Part shown: positions 9,410 to 17,195 of the stretch, one piece after another | Position numbering within the stretch: the first letter of the stretch is position 1 | Layout: each line of letters opens with the position of its first letter | Origin: Desulfosporosinus sp. FKB | Lineage (GTDB): Bacteria > Bacillota > Desulfitobacteriia > Desulfitobacteriales > Desulfitobacteriaceae | Assembly (NCBI RefSeq): GCF_002196705.1 | Contig: NZ_NADJ01000038.1 | Span: forward strand, 239,419-303,418 | Direction of reading: 5' to 3' | DNA length: 64,000 nucleotides | The notes under the pieces: model-generated | Database searches by the model: none | Seen by the model: only the letters and a program-made list of their open reading frames with translations | What the model was told of the DNA's origin: nothing | Position numbers and translations under genes: made by a program

Positions 9410-9878
9410 GGTCATTTGACCCTATTTTGATCCTCTTATTTTTCGAGGAAAAAAAATCCTTTTCTTTAGCAATTATTTTAATCCCTAATGGTTAATTATG
9501 TAAACACCAATTTCCTTTATTATGAAATAACGGATCTTTACCCATAAATATCTCGTCCAATGACACACAATAGAGTTTTTTAATCTTTAAAGGGATACTT
9601 CTTGGAAAAATAACGCCACATCTTACTGGGAGTCACCTACATTTGCGCATTGTAAAAGGAGAGCTACTGCTCTCCTTTTACTTCCTCCAAAGCTTAATTG
9701 TGAAAAGAGGTCCTTCGCTTAAATCAAGAAGGACATTTTTATGTGAATTACATGAAAAGGACTAAAATTTGATATTTTTCATTGCTTCAATGGAGTGCTA
9801 CAATAGATTTAATAAACTTAGGTGTAATAAATTAGATGTACTATAATCCAAAGATAAAGTACTGAGAAGGAGCCTAAT
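9410..9878. other. Intergenic region with two terminator-like hairpins, no gene seen
   Basis: No convincing coding frame is present. A perfect 13-bp hairpin GTAAAAGGAGAGC-TACT-GCTCTCCTTTTAC occupies 9652-9681. A second, GTCCTTC/GAAGGAC followed by ATTTTT, occupies 9710-9739. There is no gene immediately upstream for either to terminate, so they may mark a lost gene or an unrecognised small transcript. The last 12 nt before 9879 contain the GAAGGAG ribosome site of the next gene. Confidence 0.5.
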
Positions 9879-10421
9879 ATGTTAGAGGGAAAGAAAATTA
9901 AGATTCGCCCTATTGAAGAGGATGACATCGATATTATCTACCACTGGTTAAGCGATGAGGAAATTAATTATTGGTCAAGTGGAGCTTGGCCGCTAAATAC
10001 TCTTTATTCAAAAGATCAAATCATTGAAAAGTTTCTCGACGGCCCTTCTGACGTTTACCGGTACGCAATTTTGAATGAAAAGAACTTATTGATTGGTACC
10101 ATTGGTTTTAAAGAACTCAATGTTCCTGGTCGTTCGGCAACCCTGTTTATTGTTATTGGTGATAAATCATATTGGGGCAGGGGCTACGGAACAGATGCTA
10201 TTATAACCTTTGTCCGTTTTCTCTTTACTCAATGGAACTTTCATAGGATTTCATTGGATACCTGGGACGAAAACCTTCGAGCAATCAGAGCTTACGAAAA
10301 AGTTGGCTTTAAAATCGAAGGACGCCAGCGAGAGGCACGCTATGTACTTGGAAATTATCACGATGCTGTCCTTATGGGATTATTGCGTGATGAATTTTTG
10401 ACCCTTCACGGAAAATTATAG
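9879..10421 (+). CDS. GNAT-family N-acetyltransferase (RimJ/RimL-like)
   Basis: 180 residues, the normal length for this family. The protein begins KIKIRPIEEDDIDIIYHWL, the typical first strand and helix, and carries the acetyl-CoA pyrophosphate-binding stretch WGRGYGTDAI followed by LDTWDENLRAIRAYEKVGFKIEGR, the classic RimJ/RimL motif B region. Members acetylate ribosomal protein N-termini, small amines or antibiotics; the substrate cannot be read from the sequence. A GAAGGAG site precedes the ATG. The gene is monocistronic, followed by the separately controlled riboflavin operon. Confidence 0.85.
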   Translation: MLEGKKIKIRPIEEDDIDIIYHWLSDEEINYWSSGAWPLNTLYSKDQIIEKFLDGPSDVYRYAILNEKNLLIGTIGFKELNVPGRSATLFIVIGDKSYWGRGYGTDAIITFVRFLFTQWNFHRISLDTWDENLRAIRAYEKVGFKIEGRQREARYVLGNYHDAVLMGLLRDEFLTLHGKL

Positions 10422-10475
10422 GTTGCCAAATCGCTGGACATGGGGTACACTATAATCAAATTTAATAATAAACTA

Positions 10476-10582
10476 TCCTCTGGGGTTGGGTGAAATTCCC
10501 TATCGGCGGTACAGCCCGCGAGCCTTTTTGGCAGATCCGGTTTAATTCCGGAGCCGACAGTAAAGTCTGGATGAGAAGAGGA
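10476..10582 (+). promoter_or_regulatory. FMN riboswitch (RFN element)
   Basis: The conserved RFN core is plain: GGGTTGGGTGAAATTCCC, GGCGGTACAGCCCGCGAGCC, then CCGGAGCCGACAGTAAAGTCTGGATG. Closing helix P1 pairs TCCTCT (10476-10481) with AGAGGA (10577-10582). A -10-like TATAAT lies at 10451-10456. The element heads the ribDE-BA-H operon and should turn it off when FMN is abundant, through the terminator 54 nt downstream. Confidence 0.96.
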
Positions 10583-10635
10583 ATAGATTAAAAAATGCGT
10601 CTTTTTTTACGCTTTTTTACTATGACTTTTAGCTC

Positions 10636-10665
10636 AACACTCGAGGATAGGCGAGTGTTTTTTTA
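10636..10665 (+). terminator. Expression-platform terminator of the FMN riboswitch
   Basis: Stem AACACTCG/CGAGTGTT with an 8-nt loop runs directly into a run of T. It lies between the RFN core and ribD, the expected place for FMN-dependent premature termination. The intervening stretch ATGCGTC...ACGC may take part in an alternative pairing. Confidence 0.85.
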
Positions 10666-10748
10666 TTTCCTAATTATTGGCTTTGATCCTTGATGGTATT
10701 TACGATTTTTGGGGGAAACTATCTTAAAAAGTTTCAGAAAGGAATTAT

Positions 10749-11876
10749 ATGCAACGGGAAACTATTCAAAAATCAACGGATGAAACTTATATGTCTGAAG
10801 CTATTAAACTGGCAGCTCAGGCCTTGGGGAGAACTAGTCCGAACCCAATGGTCGGATGTGTTCTCGTCAAAAATGATCAAATCATCGGGCGGGGCTACCA
10901 CCAAAAAGCCGGAACTCCTCATGCTGAAGTCCATGCTCTGTCAGAAGCTCAAGATCAAGCCAAGGATGCTATAGCTTATGTTACTCTAGAACCCTGCTCA
11001 CATTTCGGCCGAACCCCGCCCTGCTCTGACGCTCTAATTAAGGCAGGCGTCAAACGTGTTGTTGTAGCCATGCAAGACCCCAATCCTCTCGTTGCAGGCC
11101 GCGGAATTCAACGATTACGTGAAGCAGAAATTCAAGTTGACGTGGGAGTATTGCAGCATGAGGCTGCATCCTTAAACGAAGCATTTTGCAAAGCAATAAC
11201 CACAACTATGCCTTTCGTCCTTTACAAGACAGCCTTAACTCTAGACGGAAAAATTGCCACTGAAACCGGGGATTCCCGCTGGGTGAGCAGTGAGATCTCC
11301 CGCCAATACGTCCACCAATTACGTGATCAATACGATGTTATTCTTGTTGGCAGTGAAACAATCCTTCACGACAACCCAGCACTAACCTGCCGCTTACCGG
11401 GCGGCCGAGATCCTATTCGGCTTGTTGTTGACGGTAGATGCCGTTTAGCTGAAAACTCACAGGTTCTCACCTCTTCCGCCGAGAGTCCTTGTATTATTGC
11501 TACAACAAAGGCTGCGCCAGCTGATAAGCTCAGTCGGTTGCAAAAGCTTAAGAACGTTGAAATCTGGCAATATGATACGTCACGATATGTCCCTCTTAAG
11601 CAAATGCTTAAAGATCTCTTTCGCCGAGGATGGATCAGTATCTTACTAGAAGGCGGCGGTCGTTTGGCAGGTGCTCTTATTGAACATGAGTGTGTTGACA
11701 AATTAGAATGTTTCATCGCACCTAAATTAGTAGGAGGAAATGGCCCCTCTCCCCTTTCCGGCTTGAACATCCAATTGATGAAAGATGCCATTGAGCTCTA
11801 TGACCTCCAAGTGGATATGAATTTTAGAGATATTCATGTAACAGGCTATTTTAAGCCACATGAAATTAGACAGTAA
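10749..11876 (+). CDS. ribD: Bifunctional riboflavin deaminase/reductase
   Basis: 375 residues. The N-terminal half is the zinc deaminase, with HAEVHAL and PCSHFGRTPPC supplying the His and Cys zinc ligands and the catalytic Glu (residues about 55-95). The C-terminal half (from about 155) is the pyrimidine reductase, with FVLYKTALTLDGKIAT, GDSRWVS and EGGGRLAGALI. It carries out the second and third steps from GTP to 5-amino-6-ribitylaminouracil phosphate. An AGAAAGGAA site precedes the ATG. It is the first gene of the riboswitch-controlled operon. Confidence 0.96.
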   Translation: MQRETIQKSTDETYMSEAIKLAAQALGRTSPNPMVGCVLVKNDQIIGRGYHQKAGTPHAEVHALSEAQDQAKDAIAYVTLEPCSHFGRTPPCSDALIKAGVKRVVVAMQDPNPLVAGRGIQRLREAEIQVDVGVLQHEAASLNEAFCKAITTTMPFVLYKTALTLDGKIATETGDSRWVSSEISRQYVHQLRDQYDVILVGSETILHDNPALTCRLPGGRDPIRLVVDGRCRLAENSQVLTSSAESPCIIATTKAAPADKLSRLQKLKNVEIWQYDTSRYVPLKQMLKDLFRRGWISILLEGGGRLAGALIEHECVDKLECFIAPKLVGGNGPSPLSGLNIQLMKDAIELYDLQVDMNFRDIHVTGYFKPHEIRQ

Positions 11877-11900
11877 CAGATGCTTTGAAGGAGGATACAT

Positions 11901-12551
11901 GTGTTTACCGGAATTGTTGAAGAACTAGGTATTGTCCGTGATCTTCGCCTCTTACCAAACTCCGGAAGGCTTACGCTGCAGGGAAAGAAAGTCCTCGAGG
12001 GAACCCAATTGGGAGACAGTATTGCTGTCAATGGAGTTTGCCTAACAGTAATACATCAAAGCGGTGAAGAATTTACCGTCGATGTGATGGCTGAAACTCT
12101 AGCTAAAACGAATCTTGGCGATTTGAAGAGCGGCAGCCGAGTAAATTTAGAACGGGCCCTCCAACTCCAAACCCGCTTGGGAGGACATCTAGTGAGCGGA
12201 CATGTTGATGGCGTTGGTTCAATTCGCAAGATAACTCCTTGGGGTATAGCCCAACTTCTCGAAATCACTGCCCCCTCCACTCTCCTTTCCTTCATTTTGC
12301 CCAAAGGATCTATTGCTATTGACGGAATTTCACTAACTGTTGTCGATGTGGAACATGATTGCTTTTCAGTTTCTCTTATTCCTCACACTTCCCAAGAAAC
12401 CACTTTAGGCATAAAAAAAATCGGCTCAAGCATTAATTTAGAAACTGACCTCATAGGGAAATATGTTGCCCGTTTTATGGGATTCAACCGAGTTAGAGAT
12501 TCCAAGGAAGATCTTACTATGACATTTTTGGCGGAAAATGGTTTTGCTTAG
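11901..12551 (+). CDS. ribE: Riboflavin synthase alpha chain
   Basis: 216 residues made of two tandem lumazine-binding domains. The first begins MFTGIVEELG and contains GHLVSGHVDGVG; the second repeats the pattern around IAIDGISLTVV. The enzyme dismutates two molecules of 6,7-dimethyl-8-ribityllumazine to riboflavin. The start is GTG at 11901 behind GAAGGAGG; the ATG two bases upstream is out of frame. It lies 24 nt after ribD. Confidence 0.96.
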   Translation: MFTGIVEELGIVRDLRLLPNSGRLTLQGKKVLEGTQLGDSIAVNGVCLTVIHQSGEEFTVDVMAETLAKTNLGDLKSGSRVNLERALQLQTRLGGHLVSGHVDGVGSIRKITPWGIAQLLEITAPSTLLSFILPKGSIAIDGISLTVVDVEHDCFSVSLIPHTSQETTLGIKKIGSSINLETDLIGKYVARFMGFNRVRDSKEDLTMTFLAENGFA

Positions 12552-12594
12552 AGACTAAGAATAGCGAATTTAAATTTAGAAGGAGTTGACCGTC

Positions 12595-13797
12595 ATGCAA
12601 TTCAATACCATTGAAGAAGCTATAGAAGATATCCGTCAAGGAAAAATGATCGTCATGGTCGACGATGAAGATCGGGAAAATGAAGGGGACTTAGTTATGG
12701 CAGCTGAGTTAGCAACTCCCGAAGCCATCAATTTTATGGCAACCTTCGGCCGAGGGCTGATTTGTGTTCCTATGACCAAGGAGCGTATTCAAGCCTTAGA
12801 GCTCCAACCCATGGTTACGCATAATACTGACCCTCATGGAACTGCTTTTACAGTCAGTGTCGACGCCTCGGATAGTTCAACAGGAATTTCCGCCTTTGAA
12901 CGTGCTCATACCGTTACAGTTCTTATGAATCCCGCCAGTACCCCTGAGGATTTGCATCGTCCCGGTCATATCTTCCCTCTTCAAGCTCGGGAAGGCGGAG
13001 TACTTGTACGGGCAGGCCATACCGAAGGTGCTGTTGATTTAGCTCGTCTTGCCGGATTGAAACCTGCAGGTGTTATCTGTGAGATCATGAACGAAAATGG
13101 GACCATGGCTCGAGTCCCTGATTTGCAAATTTTTGTGGAAAAACACAGCCTGAAAATTGTCACTCTTAAAGACCTTATTGCATATCGACGTCAATCTGAG
13201 AAGCTAATAGAAAGAGGAGAAACTATTCACCTCCCCACAGATTTTGGTGATTTCCGTGCCGTCGGTTACCTGAGTGTCATCGATCAAAAAGAACATTTAG
13301 CTCTCGTTAAAGGTAACGTTGATGACGGAAAACCTGTTCTTGTCAGGGTACATTCGGAATGTCTTACGGGTGATGTATTCCATTCCCGCCGTTGTGACTG
13401 CGGCGATCAACTTGCAGCAGCATTAGAAGAAATTGAACGCGAAGGCCGCGGCGTTTTGCTTTACATGAGACAGGAGGGCCGTGGAATTGGTCTTCTTAAC
13501 AAACTCAAGGCCTATAAGCTTCAAGAAGAAGGCAAAGATACCGTTGAGGCAAATCTAGCTTTAGGATTTCCTGAAGACTTACGCGATTATGGAGTTGGCG
13601 CCCAAATATTGGCGGATCTTGGCATTTCTAACGTTCGCTTAATGACAAACAATCCAAGAAAAATTGTTGGACTTGAAGGATACGGTTTAAAGGTTGCCGA
13701 GCGGGTTCCTGTTGAAATACCTTCCAAGCCTGAAAATCTAAAGTATCTCTGTACAAAGAAAACGAAATTAGGCCATTATTTATCAGCCGTTCACTAA
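12595..13797 (+). CDS. ribBA: Bifunctional DHBP synthase / GTP cyclohydrolase II
   Basis: 400 residues. The N-terminal domain (1-200) is 3,4-dihydroxy-2-butanone-4-phosphate synthase, with [10 protein letters not shown] and [16 protein letters not shown]. The C-terminal domain is GTP cyclohydrolase II, with the zinc cysteines in [18 protein letters not shown] and the catalytic RQEGRGIGL. It feeds both branches of riboflavin synthesis. I chose the ATG at 12595, nine bases after AGAAGGAG, over the in-frame TTG at 12586 that abuts that site. Confidence 0.95.
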   Translation: MQFNTIEEAIEDIRQGKMIVMVDDEDRENEGDLVMAAELATPEAINFMATFGRGLICVPMTKERIQALELQPMVTHNTDPHGTAFTVSVDASDSSTGISAFERAHTVTVLMNPASTPEDLHRPGHIFPLQAREGGVLVRAGHTEGAVDLARLAGLKPAGVICEIMNENGTMARVPDLQIFVEKHSLKIVTLKDLIAYRRQSEKLIERGETIHLPTDFGDFRAVGYLSVIDQKEHLALVKGNVDDGKPVLVRVHSECLTGDVFHSRRCDCGDQLAAALEEIEREGRGVLLYMRQEGRGIGLLNKLKAYKLQEEGKDTVEANLALGFPEDLRDYGVGAQILADLGISNVRLMTNNPRKIVGLEGYGLKVAERVPVEIPSKPENLKYLCTKKTKLGHYLSAVH

Positions 13798-13847
13798 CAG
13801 CTATGGTCTAAAAACTGCTTAAAAAAGAAAGGGTGTTTAATAACATT

Positions 13848-14312
13848 ATGAAAACCTTCGAAGGAAAACTGTTAGCTCAAGAATTGAAAGTTGGAATTGT
13901 AGCAGCTCGATTTAATGAATTTATTACGAGCAAGCTAGTCAGCGGTGCTTTAGATGCTTTAAGACGTCACGGTGCTCTTGAAGAGAATATAGAATTAGCC
14001 TGGGTTCCGGGAGCCTTTGAAATTCCGCTTGTCGCCCAAACAATGGCCAATTCTAAACAATACGATGCTGTTATCTGCCTTGGCGCGGTTATTCGCGGAG
14101 CTACTCCCCATTTTGATTTAGTAAGTAACGAGGTTAGCAAAGGAATTGCACAAGTTGGTCTACAAAGCGGAATTCCGGTTATTTTTGGAGTTTTGTCAAC
14201 GGACAGCATAGAACAAGCTATTGAACGTGCAGGAACAAAAGCCGGCAACAAAGGTTTTGATGCTGCGATGACCGCAATAGAAACTGCCAATCTTCTGAAG
14301 TCATTTAAGTGA
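13848..14312 (+). CDS. ribH: 6,7-dimethyl-8-ribityllumazine synthase
   Basis: 154 residues, the same length as the Bacillus subtilis enzyme. Typical motifs are [38 protein letters not shown] and [14 protein letters not shown]. It condenses the ribityl pyrimidine with the butanone phosphate and usually forms an icosahedral shell. The ATG at 13848 gives the family-typical start; an in-frame GTG at 13833 is less likely. The stop codon TGA (14310-14312) is part of the GTGA that borders structured repeat copy 2, so the element adjoins the last codon. Confidence 0.95.
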   Translation: MKTFEGKLLAQELKVGIVAARFNEFITSKLVSGALDALRRHGALEENIELAWVPGAFEIPLVAQTMANSKQYDAVICLGAVIRGATPHFDLVSNEVSKGIAQVGLQSGIPVIFGVLSTDSIEQAIERAGTKAGNKGFDAAMTAIETANLLKSFK

Positions 14313-14481
14313 ACTCCTTCAGCTAAAGCTGAACATCGGGGCTTCGGTGACGAAAGTGTCTCGTGGACACTTTCGCCGCAAGCGCCAAGCCCATAACAAA
14401 TGTTATCGCGCTGCAGGATGGACTCTCCCCCCACCGAAACAGGTATGGGAACCGCTCCCACTTGTGGAAGCGGGAGTCTTA
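14313..14481 (+). ncRNA. Structured repeat element, copy 2 (HEARO/IscB omega-RNA-like), at ribH stop
   Basis: This diverged copy keeps the same architecture after GTGA (14309-14312). TTCAGC-TAAA-GCTGAA forms the first hairpin. The central hairpin is CGAAAGTGTC/GACACTTTCG (14351-14375), entirely different in sequence from copies 1 and 3 yet still perfectly paired. The terminal hairpin is CTCCCACTT-GTGG-AAGCGGGAG (14455-14476), followed by TCTTA. The shared single-stranded GAACATCGGGGCTTC and GGACTCT blocks are conserved. Paired changes of this kind support an RNA structure under selection. It would be co-transcribed with the rib operon. Confidence 0.6.
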
Positions 14482-14616
14482 CGCTTGAAACGGCGGCAAG
14501 TTATCCTTAGTAAGATATGGATGATCGTCCACTAAAAATTCCTTGTCAAATATGTCATTCTTAATTAAACTCAATGTGAAGCATCATGACTAATTTTTAA
14601 CAAGGAGTTGAGTGCC

Positions 14617-15237
14617 ATGTCTTTAAAAGACAACGCGATTATAGATGAAACGTCGATGCTTGAGGCAGCGCGCTCAGGGAATAAAGAAGCATTAAATCAA
14701 TTAATTGAGTACTACGAACCAGAAGTTCGTATTATCGCCTGTAAATATTTTCTGCCCAGGGCGGATTATGATGATCTCATCCAAGAGGGACGGATTGCGA
14801 TATACAGAGCGGTTCTAGCATATGACGACCATTTAAATATTCCTTTCCTCCATTTCTTAAGAATGGTCATAAAGCGCAAATTGATTGATAGTATTCGAAA
14901 ATATACACGTAATAAACATGTCAATCTGAACAATGCTTATTCCCTAAACAATGCTATTTCCGAATCTGAGGAAACGAGTTTTATGTCTCTTCTGCCGAAT
15001 GCCGAAGACCCGGCTACGACTGTTATTGCTAACGAGGAAACTCGTTCAATTATTAACGATATAAATCGTGATCTGTCTAATCTTGAACGAATCGTCTTTG
15101 AACATTATTTTCTTCAAGGATTTAAGCAGCGAGAATTGTCCGAACAGCTGGGGCTTCATCCTAAATCTTTGGACAATGCTATCCAACGTATTAGACGAAA
15201 AACAGTTCTTTATCGTTCTCGGCAAATAGCTGGTTAA
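14617..15237 (+). CDS. Sigma-70 family RNA polymerase sigma factor (SigH-like)
   Basis: 206 residues. Region 2 is visible as ADYDDLIQEGRIAIYRAVLAYD with the -10-binding helix FLHFLRMVIKRKLIDSIRK. Region 4 carries the -35-recognition helix-turn-helix ELSEQLGLHPKSLDNAIQRIRRK. The architecture resembles SigH/Spo0H and other short sigma factors rather than SigA. The ATG at 14617, nine bases after AAGGAG, is preferred over the TTG at 14608. No anti-sigma gene is adjacent. The next gene is a membrane-anchored protein, perhaps in the same transcript. The regulon cannot be told. Confidence 0.85.
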   Translation: MSLKDNAIIDETSMLEAARSGNKEALNQLIEYYEPEVRIIACKYFLPRADYDDLIQEGRIAIYRAVLAYDDHLNIPFLHFLRMVIKRKLIDSIRKYTRNKHVNLNNAYSLNNAISESEETSFMSLLPNAEDPATTVIANEETRSIINDINRDLSNLERIVFEHYFLQGFKQRELSEQLGLHPKSLDNAIQRIRRKTVLYRSRQIAG

Positions 15238-15264
15238 ATTTCAACCATGCGGAGGAGTTTCTTG

Positions 15265-15795
15265 ATGCTTTCCTTTTCCAGTTTCGTTTTCTCCTGTCGA
15301 ATGCGTCTTTCAAAATTAAAACATCATAAATTAGCTGTTAGTTTGAGTATTTTAACCTTACTTTCAGCCGCTATCTTAGGGCCGCCTCTCTATGAGGAAA
15401 GTTGGCTCGACCCTTTCTCTACACTCGGTCTGTCTAATCGCGAGTTTCACCCTCATGCAATCACAATGCTTGGCATGCTTTATGCAAACGATCCATATCA
15501 TCCCTATTATTACACGAACCAAAAGGAAATTAGTGCGTTTATACATGACCTGCAACAAGCCACTCCCATTACAGGATCCCAGATTCCTAAAGATTTGAAG
15601 GAGCAACCTATCGAGTTTTTTACCTTACATCGTTCTTCTTCTAAATTTCATTCAGAAGAGGATTATGCACTACAATACTACCCTCAAAAAGGAATTGTTC
15701 GTTTTGAGAGTCAATTATTTCAAATTAATGATGCTGCTGTTAATTTACTAACACAAATTGTCAAGGACAAGACTCCCGGATGGTGGAAATCTTAA
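15265..15795 (+). CDS. Membrane-anchored or secreted protein of unknown function
   Basis: I do not recognise this family. The 176-residue product has a basic N-terminus, then a hydrophobic segment (LAVSLSILTLLSAAILGPP, residues about 27-45) that could be a signal anchor, and a polar, tyrosine-rich exported portion. The ATG at 15265 follows GGAGGAG by seven bases; an upstream in-frame ATG at 15247 overlaps that site and is unlikely. It lies 27 nt after the sigma factor gene and is followed by a strong terminator, so the two probably form one transcript. Confidence 0.6.
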   Translation: MLSFSSFVFSCRMRLSKLKHHKLAVSLSILTLLSAAILGPPLYEESWLDPFSTLGLSNREFHPHAITMLGMLYANDPYHPYYYTNQKEISAFIHDLQQATPITGSQIPKDLKEQPIEFFTLHRSSSKFHSEEDYALQYYPQKGIVRFESQLFQINDAAVNLLTQIVKDKTPGWWKS

Positions 15796-15845
15796 AGTGT
15801 CATGACAACAAACTCTTGAAATAGTCTCTATTTCATAATAAAATT

Positions 15846-15885
15846 GGGCTGTAACAAACTGGTAAGTTTTGTTACAGCCCTTTTT
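15846..15885 (+). terminator. Terminator after the sigma factor/membrane protein pair
   Basis: GGGCTGTAACAAA pairs with TTTGTTACAGCCC around a short loop and is followed by TTTTT. Confidence 0.9.
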
Positions 15886-15930
15886 ATACAGTCAGAAAGT
15901 ATAACTTCGTTGCATACTTTCTGACTGTAT
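15886..15930. repeat. Perfect 17-bp inverted repeat
   Basis: ATACAGTCAGAAAGTAT (15886-15902) and its exact complement (15914-15930) flank an 11-nt spacer. It directly abuts the T-run of the preceding terminator. There is no uridine tract after it in either direction, so it is better seen as a cruciform or protein-binding site than as a second terminator. No function is assigned. Confidence 0.6.
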
Positions 15931-15998
15931 AAGTGCAACTAACCTGCCGCCTGCGCCAGAGGCTTGGCGCCAGCCAAGTTTTCTTTACATACGCTTGT

Positions 15999-16196
15999 TT
16001 AGGCAATGCCACCATTTTGATTAATTAATTTACTCGCCTTACTATGTGCATTAGTGGCTTCGTTCGCTAAACGTAAGTAGATATTTCTTAAATCGCCGTG
16101 ATGAGCCCGAGTTGCTAAGGTCATATAGCCCATGGCAGCACTCGCAGCATCTTTTTCATAATCATAAAGCATATCCAAATCACTAAAGTCGCCCAT
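15999..16196 (-). CDS. Small spore-coat-like/ferritin-like helical protein
   Basis: 65 residues, all helical, beginning MGDFSDLDMLYDYEKDAASAAMGYM and with TRAHHGDLRNIYLRLANEA. This resembles the short alpha-helical coat F/ferritin-like proteins of spore-forming Firmicutes. It lies 16 nt downstream of the next gene and so is in a two-gene operon with it. A role in the spore coat is inferred from family resemblance only. Confidence 0.6.
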   Translation of the reverse strand: MGDFSDLDMLYDYEKDAASAAMGYMTLATRAHHGDLRNIYLRLANEATNAHSKASKLINQNGGIA

Positions 16197-16212
16197 TCTA
16201 ATTCCCCCTTTT

Positions 16213-16422
16213 CTACTGGATTTCGTTAACTCCCTTTTTAAAGTATCCTATAACGTCTTCCAAACCTTTGGCCTGCTCTTTAAAAAATCCTTTTACAGCA
16301 GGATCTTTGGCCATTTCATGGTACATTAGGCACTTTTTCATAGCCGTTTCGGTTTCAATGATACTTCGAGTCAGCATTCCTTGATCTAGAAGTTTTTTCA
16401 TTTCCATCTCATTGAGTTGCAT
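16213..16422 (-). CDS. Small coat F-like protein
   Basis: 69 residues, helical, with MLTRSIIETETAMKKCLMYHEMAKDP and a C-terminal KGVNEIQ. The pattern is that of one half of a CotF/spore-coat domain. The start follows an AAAGGAGGGTC site. It is the first gene of the two-gene operon, next to the divergently transcribed DivIVA gene. Sporulation-specific expression is likely but I cannot see a definite sporulation sigma promoter. Confidence 0.6.
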   Translation of the reverse strand: MQLNEMEMKKLLDQGMLTRSIIETETAMKKCLMYHEMAKDPAVKGFFKEQAKGLEDVIGYFKKGVNEIQ

Positions 16423-16603
16423 TTTTTGACCCTCCTTTTTGGAACTTATTCCATATGACAGTTTCAGGATTTGTAAAATCGCTAATAATTATTCACTAAA
16501 CCAAAACTTCTTCTTTAAATAACTGGATAAACCGTCCATACCGCTGTACTTTTTTCTTGAAGAGATGTTTTATTATCTAAATAAAGAGGGAGGCTTTAAA
16601 GAT

Positions 16604-17146
16604 TTGGAAATGCCGGACTTTAAACGGGTAATCCGTGGCTATGAACCGGAAGCTGTCGATCAAGCCTGGGCTGAAACAGATCGTCAATTATCCGAAGCAA
16701 ATGCCGCTAATAAAGAACTTCGTTTGCAAATTAATAACCTGCGGGAGCAAAACACGGAATGGGGAAATCGCCTTAAAAGTTATGAAACGATGGAAAGTGA
16801 CTTAAGAGACGCTTTACTGAGTGCCCAGAGAGTAGCTAATCAAATTCGCGAAGAAGCCAATAATAATGCTGAAACTTTAATTAAATCGGCACGAGATGAA
16901 AGTGACGCCATCACCAGCGAAGCGAACCGTCTTGCAGCAGAAAAGAAAACAGAAATAGAGGCAGACCTCGTTGAAAAAAGGCATGAGATTATTCAATTGC
17001 AAGAAGAAATTGATGCATTAATAATTAAAAAAGATGAACTCCAAAGCCTTGTTGAACAAAGCATTCAACATTTAGAAATTGTTCAAAACTTATTACGTGA
17101 TCCTTCCCAAACTCAAACTTTATTCCAGCAGGAAAAAGGCTCTTGA
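16604..17146 (+). CDS. DivIVA-domain coiled-coil protein
   Basis: 180 residues. The short N-terminal domain MPDFKRVIRGYEPEAVDQAW matches the membrane-targeting part of DivIVA/GpsB proteins. A long coiled coil follows (residues about 25-165), rich in Glu, Lys and Gln. Such proteins mark curved membrane at poles and septa and recruit partners in division or sporulation. I chose the TTG at 16604, ten bases after GAGGGAGG; the upstream ATG at 16565 would put that site inside the gene. It is transcribed away from the coat-like genes. Confidence 0.75.
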   Translation: MEMPDFKRVIRGYEPEAVDQAWAETDRQLSEANAANKELRLQINNLREQNTEWGNRLKSYETMESDLRDALLSAQRVANQIREEANNNAETLIKSARDESDAITSEANRLAAEKKTEIEADLVEKRHEIIQLQEEIDALIIKKDELQSLVEQSIQHLEIVQNLLRDPSQTQTLFQQEKGS

Positions 17147-17166
17147 ACCGGTTCAAGAGCCTTTTT
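17133..17166. terminator. Bidirectional terminator overlapping the DivIVA gene end
   Basis: A perfect 17-bp palindrome, AAAAAGGCTCTTGAACC and its complement, ends in TTTTT on both strands. It overlaps the last codons of the DivIVA gene and also serves the convergent ubiD-family gene. Confidence 0.85.
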
Positions 17167-17195
17167 CGTACTATAAACCTTAAGAACTATAATTG

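Noticed and set aside
14347..14535. Open frame through structured element copy 2
   Set aside because: It runs through RNA hairpins, is not kept in the other copies and has no ribosome site.
15900..15917. ATAACTTCGT...GCATAC resembling part of a loxP site
   Set aside because: Only the first ten bases and a short spacer-like stretch agree; the second loxP arm is absent and the dyad present has different arms.
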